A DNA stretch of 64,000 nucleotides, from assembly GCF_009193215.1 (NCBI RefSeq), contig NZ_VYVA01000001.1, forward strand, positions 310,001-374,000, given 5' to 3'. Below the pieces are notes generated by a model, which saw only the letters and a program-made list of their open reading frames with translations, did no database searches and had not been told where the DNA came from. This document shows positions 17,821-28,278 of the stretch, piece after piece; position 1 is the first letter of the stretch; each line of letters opens with the position of its first letter. The stretch comes from Flavicella marina (lineage in GTDB: Bacteria > Bacteroidota > Bacteroidia > Flavobacteriales > Flavobacteriaceae). Made by a program: the position numbers and the translations under genes.

Positions 17821-20286
17821 TTATTTTGAAGTGATTGTAGTTTTCGCACTTCGCAATCCTTTTGAAGTAGCTTTTAATTTTATTTTTCCGGCTTCACCTT
17901 TCTTCGTTCGGATAATTACCAATGCCAAACCATTGTAAACTTTTCTATCAGTTGCTTGAAAAGATTCATGACTTGTTGCATCTCCATTCCCTACTCCTAT
18001 AATTTCACCTGGACCTTCGATTGTATAGGAGACACTGTTATGTGTTCTGGGAACAACATTTCCTTTTCTATCAATGACCGACACGGTAACAAATGCCAAA
18101 TCTTGACCATCTGCATCGATGGTTTTTCGATCAACTTGTAGTTTTAATTTACTCGCCTTAGAGGTTGTTTTCACTTTGTCTTCTGCCCATTTCTTACCAT
18201 TTTTATAAGCAACTACTTTTAATTCTCCTGGTTTATAAACAACATCCATCCAACGTAAACGATATTCATAAGCTCCTTTTTTCTTTCTTCCTAATGATTT
18301 ACCATTCAAAAACAACTCTGCTTCGTCTCCCGAAGTGTATACAAAAACAGGTGTAATTTCACCCACTCTTTCTGGCCAATTCCAATGAGGTAAAATATGT
18401 GCCATTGGCAATTCTGGCTTCCATTTTGCCTGATATAAATAATACCTATCCTTTGGGAAGCCACATAAATCAACAATTCCAAAATAAGAACTTCTAGGAG
18501 GAATGTTGCCTCCTAATTTTTTTAACTCAGCTTTCATACGTGCCTTTTCAGCTGGGTCAGTAAAATTCAACAAGTTCGTTTTATCTTTATTATAAGGTGT
18601 TGGCTCACCAAGGTAATCGAATCCTGTCCATACAAACTCACCAAAAACATAAGGCAACTTATCTTGTGCTTCAAATTCAATATCTGGTCGATACGCCCAA
18701 TTCGGAGCAGAATAATCGTAACTACTCACTTGAAAATTACCCCCACTCCCTTCTTTTTTATTTTCTGAAAAAGGGAAAAAATACTCTCCTCTAGAGCTAA
18801 TCGTTGAAGCTGTTTCAGATCCATATATAGGTAAATCAGGATTGGCTTTATGCACCTCTTCGTATAAATGAGGTTTGTAATTCAACCCAAAAACATCTGC
18901 CGTCTTTTGAAATCCATTGGTCGTGGCTTCTGGACGACTACAGCCAAATGTTGTTGGTCTTGTTGTATCTTCATCTCTAATGATATCCGCTAACATCTCT
19001 GCCATAGGTGCATCTTGACCTTGTCTCAACTCAATCATTTCGTTACCTGTACTCCACATAACGACTGATGGATGATTACGATCTCTACGAACCATCGCTC
19101 TTAAATCTCTCTCATGCCATGCTCCAAATAATGTCGAATAATCATTGTCGACTTTTTTCTTCTCCCATACATCAAAAGCTTCTACCTGAACCAAAACTCC
19201 CATTTCGTCACACAACTCTAAAAACTCCGGTGCCGGTGGGTTGTGCGAAGTTCGAATAGCATTGGTACCAAAATCTTTCAATATTTCAATTTGTCTTTCC
19301 ATAGCACGAACATTAATCGCTGCACCTAAAGGTCCTAAATCGTGATGCTGACAAACACCATTCATCCTCAGCACTTCACCATTTAATAAAAACCCTTGTG
19401 TTGCATTGTACTCAATAGTTCTAATTCCAAAATAAGAATCGTAATCATCTATAACTTTATCTCCCTTGAAAACCTTTGTTTTTACATCGTACAAATTCGG
19501 ATTATTTAGATCCCATAATTTAGGATTCTCAATGGCAACATACCCAATTTCATTGGGTTTAACTCTAATTCTCCCAACAGAAACTGGTGACGCTTCTCTC
19601 GTAAATATTTCATGACCTATGGTAACATCTTCAATATCCCCACTGATTTCTGTTTCGATTTTCACAGTAGCTTTTGCCTTCGAAACTTCTGGAGTTGTAA
19701 CAAAAACTCCCCATTCTGACACATGGATAGGGCTTGTTTTTACCAAACGAACATTTCTATAAATTCCTCCTCCTGGATACCACCTTGAAGAAGCTTCTTT
19801 ATTATCCAAACGAACTGCTATTGTATTTACTTGTCCTACTTTTACATATCTAGAAATATCTATTCTAAATGAAGAATAACCATAAGGCCATTCCCCCACA
19901 AATCCTCCGTTTACAAATACTTTCGTACGAGACATTGCTCCATCAAATTCGACAAATATTTTTTTACCTTGATCTTCTTTCAGTGAAGTGAATTCTTTTC
20001 GGTACCAACCGATCCCAGCCCAAGGCAACTTACCCGTTTGATTCGGTAATTCTGCTCGAAACGGACCTTCAATACCCCAATCATGCGGCACATTCAAAAC
20101 CCTCCAGGCTGTATCGTCAAAAGATGGTTCATCAAGATCTTTAGGCTCATTTAGTATTGAGCCATCTGGCATGGTGCCAAACCTAGCAAACTTCCAATTG
20201 TCGTTAAATGAATTGATTTCTCTTTGCGCAAAAGTAGAAATGATTGACAAAAAATAAACGAGTGTTAAAATGTGTTTTTTTTGCAT
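17821..20286 (-). CDS. GH2 family beta-galactosidase, secreted
   Basis: The 821-residue product has a signal peptide (ending STFAQ) and a jelly-roll sugar-binding domain (about 28-190). An immunoglobulin-like domain and a TIM barrel follow, with the acid/base motif STGNEM (E416) and the nucleophile in YGSETAS (E491). A C-terminal DUF4982/Ig-like part (PELPMAHILPHWNW, LFLNGKSLGRKKKG) is typical of this GH2 branch. Such enzymes remove beta-linked galactose from oligosaccharide non-reducing ends, here probably from desulfated carrageenan oligosaccharides in the periplasm. It sits between two sulfatase genes in one operon, with gaps of 21 and 7 bp, which suggests sequential desulfation and galactose removal. 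Confidence 0.92.
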   Translation of the reverse strand: MQKKHILTLVYFLSIISTFAQREINSFNDNWKFARFGTMPDGSILNEPKDLDEPSFDDTAWRVLNVPHDWGIEGPFRAELPNQTGKLPWAGIGWYRKEFTSLKEDQGKKIFVEFDGAMSRTKVFVNGGFVGEWPYGYSSFRIDISRYVKVGQVNTIAVRLDNKEASSRWYPGGGIYRNVRLVKTSPIHVSEWGVFVTTPEVSKAKATVKIETEISGDIEDVTIGHEIFTREASPVSVGRIRVKPNEIGYVAIENPKLWDLNNPNLYDVKTKVFKGDKVIDDYDSYFGIRTIEYNATQGFLLNGEVLRMNGVCQHHDLGPLGAAINVRAMERQIEILKDFGTNAIRTSHNPPAPEFLELCDEMGVLVQVEAFDVWEKKKVDNDYSTLFGAWHERDLRAMVRRDRNHPSVVMWSTGNEMIELRQGQDAPMAEMLADIIRDEDTTRPTTFGCSRPEATTNGFQKTADVFGLNYKPHLYEEVHKANPDLPIYGSETASTISSRGEYFFPFSENKKEGSGGNFQVSSYDYSAPNWAYRPDIEFEAQDKLPYVFGEFVWTGFDYLGEPTPYNKDKTNLLNFTDPAEKARMKAELKKLGGNIPPRSSYFGIVDLCGFPKDRYYLYQAKWKPELPMAHILPHWNWPERVGEITPVFVYTSGDEAELFLNGKSLGRKKKGAYEYRLRWMDVVYKPGELKVVAYKNGKKWAEDKVKTTSKASKLKLQVDRKTIDADGQDLAFVTVSVIDRKGNVVPRTHNSVSYTIEGPGEIIGVGNGDATSHESFQATDRKVYNGLALVIIRTKKGEAGKIKLKATSKGLRSAKTTITSK

Positions 20287-20307
20287 TATGATTGTTTTCT
20301 AATTAAT

Positions 20308-21774
20308 TTATTTTGTGATGTATTTTTGATTCATTTTCAAACCAGGCTCATCATATTTTTTTAACAATTCAAACAAGGTAGTTTGCATCTCTTTCGCAAC
20401 GGTTTTGTATTTTGAATCGTAATATTTATTCTCTAGTTCGAATGGATCTTTTTCAAGATCAAACAGGTAAGGTTTTTCTTTTTTATCAATCACCAATTTA
20501 TAACGATCGTTTACAGCGGCTACCCACCAACCACCATTCTTCGCAAAATAAGTAATTCGATCAGAATCAATCTTCTTTTTAGAATTTGTAAAATCTTCTG
20601 AAGTATCAGTTCCATGGAATTTTGCATCTGTTTGTACGCCCATCATCCCAAGAATAGTTGGAGTAAAATCAACATTTGTATATGCCGTATTAATTACTTT
20701 TCCTGATTTTATTTTGTTTGGATATCGGATTACGAATGGAATTCTTGAGGAAGCTTCATAGGGTACCCCTTTGTTTCTTCTATTGTGTTCAAAAAACATA
20801 TCTCCATGATCTGAAGTAAATATAATAATCGTATTGTCTGTAAGATTGTTATCATCTAAAAACGAAAGAATCTGACCTACACAATCATCAATATGTTTTA
20901 CCATACCAAAATATTGCTTCAATGCTTCTTTTTCGTTCTCAAAAGATTTTTTATTTACTGCTTCATTATCGCCTCCTTTACCCCACATAGGTTTTGCTTT
21001 CACAAAATTAGGATCCATAGTTATTGGAGCTTTGATATCCAAATCTTTATACATACTGCTATAAGGTTCTTTGGCATGATCTGGAGTATGCGGATCTGGA
21101 ATTGACAGCATCAAAGCGAAAGATTTATTTTTATCTCTTTCTAGAATTTCTAAGGTTTTTTCAGTAAAATAATCTGTTAAATGTACTACCTCTTCCTTTG
21201 GAAATTTAGAAACCATTTTATCGTTGATAGCTTTTATTTTACCATTTTTAATATGAAAATATGGAGAATGTCCGCCTGTCATCATGTATCGATTATCGTC
21301 GAACCCTGCTTTGTACTTAATATTAAAAGTATATTTTTTGTTTCCTGCCAAATGCCATTTACCAACGTAAGATGTAGCATATCCTGCATCTTTCAATACC
21401 GTAGCGAAAGTTGGTATATCTTCACGTAAATGAAGTCCGTTTTTCGGAGCACCTGTCGCTTGCGGATATAGTCCGGTTACTAAAGAAGCTCTTGACGGAG
21501 TACATACAGGGGAAGAAGCGTAATAGCTGGTACATATTGCACCTTCCGATGCTATTCTATCTATATTCGGAGTATGCACATTATTGCCTTTCCCCCAAAC
21601 AAAAGCTTGGTCTTCCGGCAATAATTTTTGATAACAACTCAAGGTTCTAAAATTATGTTCGTCCGTATGAACGATAATTAAATTCGGTTTATCTTGAGAA
21701 AAAACTTGTAGTTGACTAAGTACAAGAAGTAAAAATAGTTTTAAATGAATTAACTGAGTAAAATTGCTCATCAT
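20308..21774 (-). CDS. Formylglycine-dependent sulfatase (S1 family), secreted
   Basis: The 488-residue product has an N-terminal signal peptide (LKLFLLLVLSQLQVFSQ). The sulfatase core begins PNLIIVHTDEHNFRTLSC, with activation motif CTPSR (C91). Later metal-site sequence TSDHGDMFFEHN is also present. Family members hydrolyse sulfate esters on algal or host glycans; regiospecificity cannot be read. It starts 4 bp after the stop of the upstream sulfatase and lies 21 bp before the GH2. Two in-frame ATGs lie side by side at the start, and either would serve. Confidence 0.9.
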   Translation of the reverse strand: MMSNFTQLIHLKLFLLLVLSQLQVFSQDKPNLIIVHTDEHNFRTLSCYQKLLPEDQAFVWGKGNNVHTPNIDRIASEGAICTSYYASSPVCTPSRASLVTGLYPQATGAPKNGLHLREDIPTFATVLKDAGYATSYVGKWHLAGNKKYTFNIKYKAGFDDNRYMMTGGHSPYFHIKNGKIKAINDKMVSKFPKEEVVHLTDYFTEKTLEILERDKNKSFALMLSIPDPHTPDHAKEPYSSMYKDLDIKAPITMDPNFVKAKPMWGKGGDNEAVNKKSFENEKEALKQYFGMVKHIDDCVGQILSFLDDNNLTDNTIIIFTSDHGDMFFEHNRRNKGVPYEASSRIPFVIRYPNKIKSGKVINTAYTNVDFTPTILGMMGVQTDAKFHGTDTSEDFTNSKKKIDSDRITYFAKNGGWWVAAVNDRYKLVIDKKEKPYLFDLEKDPFELENKYYDSKYKTVAKEMQTTLFELLKKYDEPGLKMNQKYITK

Positions 21775-21778
21775 TGAT

Positions 21779-23284
21779 TTATTTTAGTTTAGATATATCT
21801 CTTTTTAATGCTGGATCCGCATCTGCATCCACATAATTTTTTGGTTTTGGAAAATGAATTCGCTTGGCTTTTACCCTATATTTCGGGATCCATTTTTTGA
21901 ACTCTAAAATTGTTTCACGGTAACTTTTGATAGAAACTAGATTATTCCATTCTTTAGGATCATTTTTCAAATCATAAAATTCTTCGATTCCATTGAGGTA
22001 TTGGATATAATGCCATCTTTCCGTCAAAACAGATGTTCCTGATTCTGAAATTGTAATTCCAGGGTAGTCCCAATTATGTCTAGGATTGTCTAATAACATA
22101 GAAAAATCATGACCATCAATTTCTTTTGAAGGCAAACCACACAGATTTATCAATGTAGGAAACATATCAATTAAATTAACAGGAGCAGGACAATAAACTT
22201 TTTCATCCATCTTTGGCAAACGCACTATAAAAGGTGGTTTTACTGCTTCAGACCATAACGTGTTTTTTAAATACCTCAGTTTTTCACCAAGATGCCAACC
22301 ATGATCTCCCCAAATCACAACAATAGTATTTTCTGCCTTCCCACTTTCTTCTAAGGCATTTAAAACGATACCTAAACACGTATCCACATAATTAACATTT
22401 GCCAAATATGCTCGTGTTGCTTCTTTTTCTAATCCATGTTTTTTTATCCATTTGTATTCTTCTGTAGGATGAAAAGCCAACTGCCCATTTGGTTTTAAAA
22501 TATCTTGTAGGTCATTATTATAAATCTCAGGAACTTCAATAGTTTCTAAATCAAATTTGTCAAAAAATTCGCTTGGAACAAACCACGGCAAATGTGGTTT
22601 TATAAAACCTACTCCCATAAAGAAGGGTTTATCTCTTTCTTTTTTTAACTGATCACTCGCCCACTTTGCTACTCTATAATCTACAGTTTCTTCAAAATTA
22701 CTTTTCGTCGGCCCCCAGCTTAATTTTGCTTTTGCCTTAAATTCAGGCGATTTTTCACCTTTGATAATTCCTTGTTTTGCACTAGTAACATAATTAGGGT
22801 CGGCATTATCTTTCACATACCTTCTTGATCTCGAAAACTCATCAAATGCCCAATGACCAAAATCAGTACCGTGTTCAGTTGCATGCTTATGAAATATCTT
22901 ACCATCAGCCAATGTATGGTATCCATTTATTGAAAAGTATTCTGGCAACGTTGCATTTTCTTTTACCAAGTCGGTATAAATCATGTTTGTACCATTTCCA
23001 TAAACTCCTGTTTTGTTTGGCATAAAACCAGATAGAATTGCAGATCTAGAAGGACCACAAACAGGTGCAGGACATACAGCATTATTAAAAATAACTGCCC
23101 CTTTATCACAAAATTTATTCAGATTTGGTGTGATTGTTTGATTATTACCACGCAAAGGTTCAATCCAATCATTTAAATCGTCTATCGCAATAAATAATAC
23201 ATTAGGTTGTACTGAGTTCTGCGCTTTTCCATTATCATGTAATATCACCAAAAAAAATACAAGTATGTAAATAATCCTTGTCAT
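21779..23284 (-). CDS. Iduronate-2-sulfatase-like sulfatase (S1_7-like), secreted
   Basis: The 501-residue product has a signal peptide (IYILVFFLVILHDNGKAQ). The core PNVLFIAIDDLNDWIEPLRG with activation motif CGPSR (C76) and IWGDHGWHLGEK is characteristic of the iduronate-2-sulfatase branch (S1_7). Published carrageenan systems of Zobellia include an S1_7 sulfatase, so a carrageenan sulfate is the likely substrate, by inference. It is the first gene of the sulfatase-sulfatase-GH2-sulfatase operon. The upstream gap to cstA (95 bp) shows no RGGTAA tandem site. Confidence 0.9.
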   Translation of the reverse strand: MTRIIYILVFFLVILHDNGKAQNSVQPNVLFIAIDDLNDWIEPLRGNNQTITPNLNKFCDKGAVIFNNAVCPAPVCGPSRSAILSGFMPNKTGVYGNGTNMIYTDLVKENATLPEYFSINGYHTLADGKIFHKHATEHGTDFGHWAFDEFSRSRRYVKDNADPNYVTSAKQGIIKGEKSPEFKAKAKLSWGPTKSNFEETVDYRVAKWASDQLKKERDKPFFMGVGFIKPHLPWFVPSEFFDKFDLETIEVPEIYNNDLQDILKPNGQLAFHPTEEYKWIKKHGLEKEATRAYLANVNYVDTCLGIVLNALEESGKAENTIVVIWGDHGWHLGEKLRYLKNTLWSEAVKPPFIVRLPKMDEKVYCPAPVNLIDMFPTLINLCGLPSKEIDGHDFSMLLDNPRHNWDYPGITISESGTSVLTERWHYIQYLNGIEEFYDLKNDPKEWNNLVSIKSYRETILEFKKWIPKYRVKAKRIHFPKPKNYVDADADPALKRDISKLK

Positions 23285-23379
23285 ATAAAGTCACTATTTT
23301 CAGTAAAACTAAACAAACAAAAGACCAAACTTGTCATTATGAGTTAATCACATGTACTCGAAAGTAAATCAACTCAAAA

Positions 23380-24813
23380 TTAAGCCGCTTTTGCGTTCAA
23401 ATGTTTTTTACTTTTTAACAACACCACCCAGGTTGATAACAAAAGTGCAACAAGTAGCGAAACAATAACAGATATCACATACGAAAGCGCAAAACCTTCT
23501 GGCGATACAAGTATGTATGCCGCAACAACCATTGTCATAAACGCTGAGGGAATTAGCAAAAACCAATACTTGGCTCCACGCTGTCTCATATAAACTGTAG
23601 CTGCCCATAATACAATCGTTGCAAGAACTTGATTCGACCAACCAAAATACCTCCAAATAATGGCAAAATTAACTTTCGTTAAAACAAATGCTAATACAAA
23701 CATTGGAATCGTCACCCATAGTCTTTTCAACAATTTACTTTGATCTATATTGAAAGAATCCGCAATTGTAATTCTCGCACTTCTAAAAGCAGTATCACCC
23801 GAAGTTATAGGTGCGGCAACAACACCAAAAATTGCAAGTATCCCACCTATTTTTCCTAGCATAGTATTGCAAATTATATTTACTACCCATGCTGCATTAT
23901 GACCTTCAACAGCCATTGTTTCTGCCAATTTTTCGATTCCTCCGAAAAACGCCATCGCTACGGCCGCCCAAATCAGAGCCACAATACCTTCAGTTATCAT
24001 TGCACCAATAAAAACTTTTCTACCATCCATTTCGTTAGAAATACATCTCGCCATCAAAGGAGATTGCGTCGAATGAAAGCCAGAAACCGCACCACATGCA
24101 ATTGTCACAAACAACATTGGAAACAACGGATATTTCTCAGGGTTTTCATGCATATTTCTAAAAGTACCCAAAGTCAATTCGGGTACGGTATAGTCGCCGA
24201 AAACCAATGTAAAGAACAACCCTACTGCCATTACCAAAAGACACATTCCAAAAAACGGGTATATTTTACCAATTAATTTGTCTATTGGTATCAAAGTAGC
24301 CAATAAATAATATAAAAAAATACAACCGATTAAAATAGAAACATTAAAACCAGTTAGCTCTTGAAGAATTGAAGCTGGTCCTTTCACAAAAACCACTCCA
24401 ACTAAAATCAACAAACCTATCGAGAAATAGCGCATAAATTGACGCACCCCTTGACCGAGATACCTTCCTACTATTTCAGGAATACTTTGACCTCCATGAC
24501 GCATTGAAAGCATCCCAGAAAAATAATCGTGAACGGTACCAGCGAAAATACAACCAAATACAATCCATAAAAATGCGGCAGGCCCCCACAATGCCCCAGC
24601 AATTGCGCCAAATATTGGTCCTAAACCAGCAATATTTAAGAATTGAATCAAAAATATTTTACTGAGTTTCAATGGCATAAAATCTACTCCATCTTGTTTT
24701 GTAATAGCAGGTGTTTCCCTGGATACATCAGCACCAAAAGTTTTTTCAACAAACCTTCCATAAACAAAATAACCTGCAACTAATACTCCAATACAAATGA
24801 ATAACGTAATCAT
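23380..24813 (-). CDS. CstA family carbon starvation transporter
   Basis: The 477-residue integral inner-membrane protein has about 13 hydrophobic segments. The conserved core PLKLSKIFLIQFLNIAGLGPIFGAIAGALWGP is split here by family motifs such as FSGMLSMRHGGQSIPE and GFHSTQSPLMARC. CstA-type proteins import pyruvate or peptides during carbon limitation. The gene lies between sulfatase genes but is separated from both neighbours by 90-95 bp without clear terminators. Its placement suggests, without proving, joint expression with polysaccharide use; cleavage of 2-keto-3-deoxy sugars by the aldolase encoded at 29318 would also produce pyruvate. Confidence 0.92.
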   Translation of the reverse strand: MITLFICIGVLVAGYFVYGRFVEKTFGADVSRETPAITKQDGVDFMPLKLSKIFLIQFLNIAGLGPIFGAIAGALWGPAAFLWIVFGCIFAGTVHDYFSGMLSMRHGGQSIPEIVGRYLGQGVRQFMRYFSIGLLILVGVVFVKGPASILQELTGFNVSILIGCIFLYYLLATLIPIDKLIGKIYPFFGMCLLVMAVGLFFTLVFGDYTVPELTLGTFRNMHENPEKYPLFPMLFVTIACGAVSGFHSTQSPLMARCISNEMDGRKVFIGAMITEGIVALIWAAVAMAFFGGIEKLAETMAVEGHNAAWVVNIICNTMLGKIGGILAIFGVVAAPITSGDTAFRSARITIADSFNIDQSKLLKRLWVTIPMFVLAFVLTKVNFAIIWRYFGWSNQVLATIVLWAATVYMRQRGAKYWFLLIPSAFMTMVVAAYILVSPEGFALSYVISVIVSLLVALLLSTWVVLLKSKKHLNAKAA

Positions 24814-24903
24814 AACAAAATTTAGAATTTGACGCGTAAATATAATGGATTCTTACTTAGTAAGTATTGTTACCATGCAAGACTAAAACACTAAGATTGG
24901 ATA

Positions 24904-26256
24904 TTATTTTTCAAGTAACTGCTCTGGACCAAAGCTTGGGACCGCTTTCTTTTCCCATTTTGCAAGATCTTTTATCAATTTCTTTTCTATTTTCAATCCC
25001 TTACCCATCAAATCATTTTCTTCACTTCTATCTTGTACTACATTGTAAAGCTGGTATTTTCCGGAGTGGTATTTGATTAACTTGTAATCACCATTTGTAA
25101 TAGAAGCATACTGATCTTCATAACTACGAAAACCAAATAGATTTCTATTTTTTATACCTCTGCCTTCAATAATTGGTAATAGACTAACTCCTTGAATTTG
25201 TTTATCACGACACTTTTTACCCGAAGCGATTTCAACTAATGTAGGATATAAGTCAATTGATTGAACGGGAGTATGACATACTGTGTTGGGAGTTGTAACT
25301 CCAGGATAATAGATCATGAAAGGAACTCTCGCTCCACCTTCGGCAAGCGTATCTCCTCCTTTTTTCCCACCTCTTAAAGGAGCATTTGAATAGGCACCTC
25401 CTTGATCTGAAAGCACGATAATAATCGTATTATCTGCAATTCCTTTTTCTTTTAAAGCTGCTCTCACCTTACCTACTGATTCATCCATCGCCTCTACCAT
25501 CGCATGATGATGTGCATATTTTCCTGTGATTCCTTTGTCTTGGTACTTTTTCAACAAGTCCTTTCTCCCCACAGAAGGTCCATGAACAGAATAGTACCAA
25601 AAAGACAACATAAATGGATCGGCTTTGTCATAGGTTTTGATAAAATCGACCGCTCCATCGGTTAACACATTTGTCAAATAATCACCTTTTGTATATGCCG
25701 CCATAAAATTGTTTGGATCTCCTCCCTTAAAAAACGGATAGTAATAACTTTTTGGATGCCCATGATCTGTTACTCCAAATTCAGCATCAAAACCTTGATC
25801 GATTGGATACCTACCTTGATGCCCCAAATGCCATTTTCCAACAAACATATTGTAATACCCATATTCTTTCAATCGCTCAGCATAAGTAACCTCCTCTAAT
25901 GGCAAATAATTCAACGAGGGCATTTGAACTGGGTCTTTTGGCCAAGAACCAAATTTTGCATCTGGGTTCTTTGGATCTAAATGAATATGACGCACCATTT
26001 GAAGTCTGACAGCTTCTTTACCCGTTAACAACGACAAACGACTCGGACTGCAAGTTGGGGTTGGAATATAAGCTCTTTCAAAATCTAAAGATTCTGTTTT
26101 TAGTTGATCTAAATTTGGCGTTTGAAAAGAATCATTTCTATAGCCTATATCATTCCAACCGTAATCATCTACAAAAAGTAAAACTATGTTCGGTTTTTTT
26201 TGAGCCATTAAGGACACAGAGACTAAGGCAATTAGAGTGAAGAGAATATTTTTCAT
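24904..26256 (-). CDS. Formylglycine-dependent sulfatase (arylsulfatase A-like), secreted
   Basis: From the start at 26256 the product has 450 residues, with a signal peptide ending SLMAQ. The core PNIVLLFVDDYGWNDIGY with activation motif CSPSR (C69) places it in S1. The metal-site stretch VLSDQGG carries Gln where many relatives have Asn-Gly. The upstream Met at 26277 precedes the signal peptide by seven residues and is not used. A 14-bp hairpin lies 22 bp upstream. The sulfatase gene further upstream (28111) may be cotranscribed. Confidence 0.88.
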   Translation of the reverse strand: MKNILFTLIALVSVSLMAQKKPNIVLLFVDDYGWNDIGYRNDSFQTPNLDQLKTESLDFERAYIPTPTCSPSRLSLLTGKEAVRLQMVRHIHLDPKNPDAKFGSWPKDPVQMPSLNYLPLEEVTYAERLKEYGYYNMFVGKWHLGHQGRYPIDQGFDAEFGVTDHGHPKSYYYPFFKGGDPNNFMAAYTKGDYLTNVLTDGAVDFIKTYDKADPFMLSFWYYSVHGPSVGRKDLLKKYQDKGITGKYAHHHAMVEAMDESVGKVRAALKEKGIADNTIIIVLSDQGGAYSNAPLRGGKKGGDTLAEGGARVPFMIYYPGVTTPNTVCHTPVQSIDLYPTLVEIASGKKCRDKQIQGVSLLPIIEGRGIKNRNLFGFRSYEDQYASITNGDYKLIKYHSGKYQLYNVVQDRSEENDLMGKGLKIEKKLIKDLAKWEKKAVPSFGPEQLLEK

Positions 26257-26277
26257 TATTATATTTTTATGATACAC

Positions 26278-26312
26278 GAAGAACAGAAAAATAAATACTT
26301 TTTCTGTTCTTC
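26278..26312. other. Strong hairpin in the leader of the 24904 sulfatase
   Basis: A perfect 14-bp inverted repeat (26278-26291 with 26299-26312) has a 7-base loop. No T-run follows on either strand, so it is not a standard terminator. It could stabilise or process the transcript between the two sulfatase genes. Confidence 0.6.
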
Positions 26313-26368
26313 AGAGTTTATTATACGTCTTACAGCGTACATAACGATTTACAATCGCTGATTTTTTT

Positions 26369-28111
26369 TTAAGAATTCATCTCCACGATTAACGTTCTTG
26401 CGAAAGTTATAGCACCAGATTTTACATGCACCACATAGTGCCCTGATTTAATTTTGTTATTCATTTCAAACTGAACCGAACCATTATCGGAAACAGCAAT
26501 ATTCATTTCTTTTTGAAGCAATCGTCCTTGTTGGTCAAAAATCGTAACATCAATTGGGTCATAAACTTCTGAATTAAACCCTATCGAAAGACTTAATTTG
26601 TCAGTTGGATTTGGGTACACATAACCAGAAATAGTTTCATCTTCCCATACATTAGTTACAGCTAAAGAAGACGGAAACGTTTTGTTCCAGTTTGGCATAT
26701 TATTATTTTGCCAATTTGTTTCTAGTGAAGGATTATCGAAAAACAACGGTTGAATATGAGTTTTAGACCAGTTATAAGCTTCTTCAATCATTTCTTCCAT
26801 AATATCAGCATTTGAAGAACTAACATCTGTAGTTTCACCAATGTCATTTGTAATATTGTAAAGCTGAAACACTCCATTCCCTGCACTGTATAATTTCCAT
26901 TGGTCTTTTCGAACACCAATTCTATTATTTGTTGCCGTATGGCGCATTGCAAAAATAGGTTTACCACTACGAGCATTTGTATTCGCCACTACATCGTCAA
27001 GGATATCAATACCATCTATAACTTTTGAATTTGGAATTGTTGCACCTGCAAGATTTGCAAACATAGGATAAAAATCCAAAGCAGATACAGGGTAATCGTA
27101 CACGGAACCCGCAGGTATTTTAGCAGGCCAGTGAAAAAACATCGGAACTCTAAAACCACCTTCAAAAGTATCTCCTTTTGCTCCTCTAAGTGGTGTGTTA
27201 TTACCCATTCCTATATTATCGGTTCTACCACCATTATCACTCAAAAAAACAATCAAGGTATTGTCAAATTCTCCATTTGCTTTTAATGCATCTACCAACT
27301 CTTTGACTCCTCTATCTAAAGAGTAAACCATCGCAGCATAGATATGTCTTCTATCGTTCGTATAAGAAAAATTATAAGGAGCTGCACTCAACGCATCTTT
27401 ATCAGATTGTTTCGCTTCAATAATACTATGTGGAGCGTTGTAAGACATAAACAACATAAATGGTTCATCGTCATTTGCTTCAGCATTTTGAATAAATTCA
27501 ACTCCTTTTGTTGAGAATAAATCTGTGATATATAAATCACGTGGTTCATTCGCCAATCCAAAATTTTCACGCAACGGTCGTAAATAATCCCAATTTTGTC
27601 CGTTTGCATGCGCATCTAAATATTGAGACGTAAAATACTTATGTCCGCCTCCCAAAAAGCCGTAGAAATAATCAAAACCTCTATTATTTGGATGATACTG
27701 TTCCTCTTCTCCTAAATGCCATTTACCAATCAAACCTGTATTGTAATCAGACTCTTGTAAAACTTTACTAAAAAACTTCTCATTTGTATCTATTCCGTCA
27801 GGTGTATCTTGAGGCAAATTAAATTGAGACCCCAACGCATGTGGATACCTACCTGTTAATAAACCTGCTCTACTTGGACCACAAAATGAATGTGCAACAT
27901 ATGCTGAAGAAAAAATTGTTCCATCCGTTGCAAGTTTATCCAAATTCGGAGTTGCAACATCTGTTCCTCCATTGAACCCGACATCTGCATACCCTAAATC
28001 ATCAGCTAAAATGAAAATAATATTGGGTCTTAGTGGTGGATCTGAGGCAAACGTCGTTTGTATTGATACAATCAATAGTGTTATTACTGAGATAAAACTT
28101 TTAAAGGTCAT
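26369..28111 (-). CDS. S1_19-like sulfatase with T9SS sorting domain
   Basis: The 580-residue product has a signal peptide (ending TTFAS). The sulfatase core PNIIFILADDLGYADVGFNG has activation motif CGPSR (C77) and FLSDNGGRTDN. An extra C-terminal T9SS domain starts at YVYPNPTDK, so the enzyme is exported to the cell surface or medium. The first 450 residues closely resemble the lipoprotein sulfatase at 40413, including YVAHSFCGPSRA and GFLGGGHKYF. S1_19 enzymes of carrageenan degraders remove galactose 4-sulfates, which is the expected role here. A paralog with different localisation is a notable feature of the locus. Confidence 0.9.
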   Translation of the reverse strand: MTFKSFISVITLLIVSIQTTFASDPPLRPNIIFILADDLGYADVGFNGGTDVATPNLDKLATDGTIFSSAYVAHSFCGPSRAGLLTGRYPHALGSQFNLPQDTPDGIDTNEKFFSKVLQESDYNTGLIGKWHLGEEEQYHPNNRGFDYFYGFLGGGHKYFTSQYLDAHANGQNWDYLRPLRENFGLANEPRDLYITDLFSTKGVEFIQNAEANDDEPFMLFMSYNAPHSIIEAKQSDKDALSAAPYNFSYTNDRRHIYAAMVYSLDRGVKELVDALKANGEFDNTLIVFLSDNGGRTDNIGMGNNTPLRGAKGDTFEGGFRVPMFFHWPAKIPAGSVYDYPVSALDFYPMFANLAGATIPNSKVIDGIDILDDVVANTNARSGKPIFAMRHTATNNRIGVRKDQWKLYSAGNGVFQLYNITNDIGETTDVSSSNADIMEEMIEEAYNWSKTHIQPLFFDNPSLETNWQNNNMPNWNKTFPSSLAVTNVWEDETISGYVYPNPTDKLSLSIGFNSEVYDPIDVTIFDQQGRLLQKEMNIAVSDNGSVQFEMNNKIKSGHYVVHVKSGAITFARTLIVEMNS

Positions 28112-28217
28112 AATGATATAATTATATTTTAAGCTAATTTGAACTGTAAATTTACAAGGATGACAAAGTGAAAAATAAACTTATATATTCCTATATGTGT
28201 AAAAATTAATCCTTTTT

Positions 28218-28256
28218 AACCAAAAAAGAGTCAAAGCTATCTAAAGCTTTGACTCT
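28218..28256 (-). terminator. Terminator of the catabolic operon
   Basis: A 12-bp perfect stem (28227-28238 with 28245-28256) is followed on the minus strand by six T residues. It lies 23 bp after the RhaT-like gene stop. Confidence 0.88.
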
Positions 28257-28278
28257 ACATGAATGTATTTTTAGAATT

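Noticed and set aside
26278-26312. A terminator between the two sulfatase genes at 26369 and 24904
   Set aside because: The hairpin is strong but no T-run follows on either strand, so I list it only as a hairpin.
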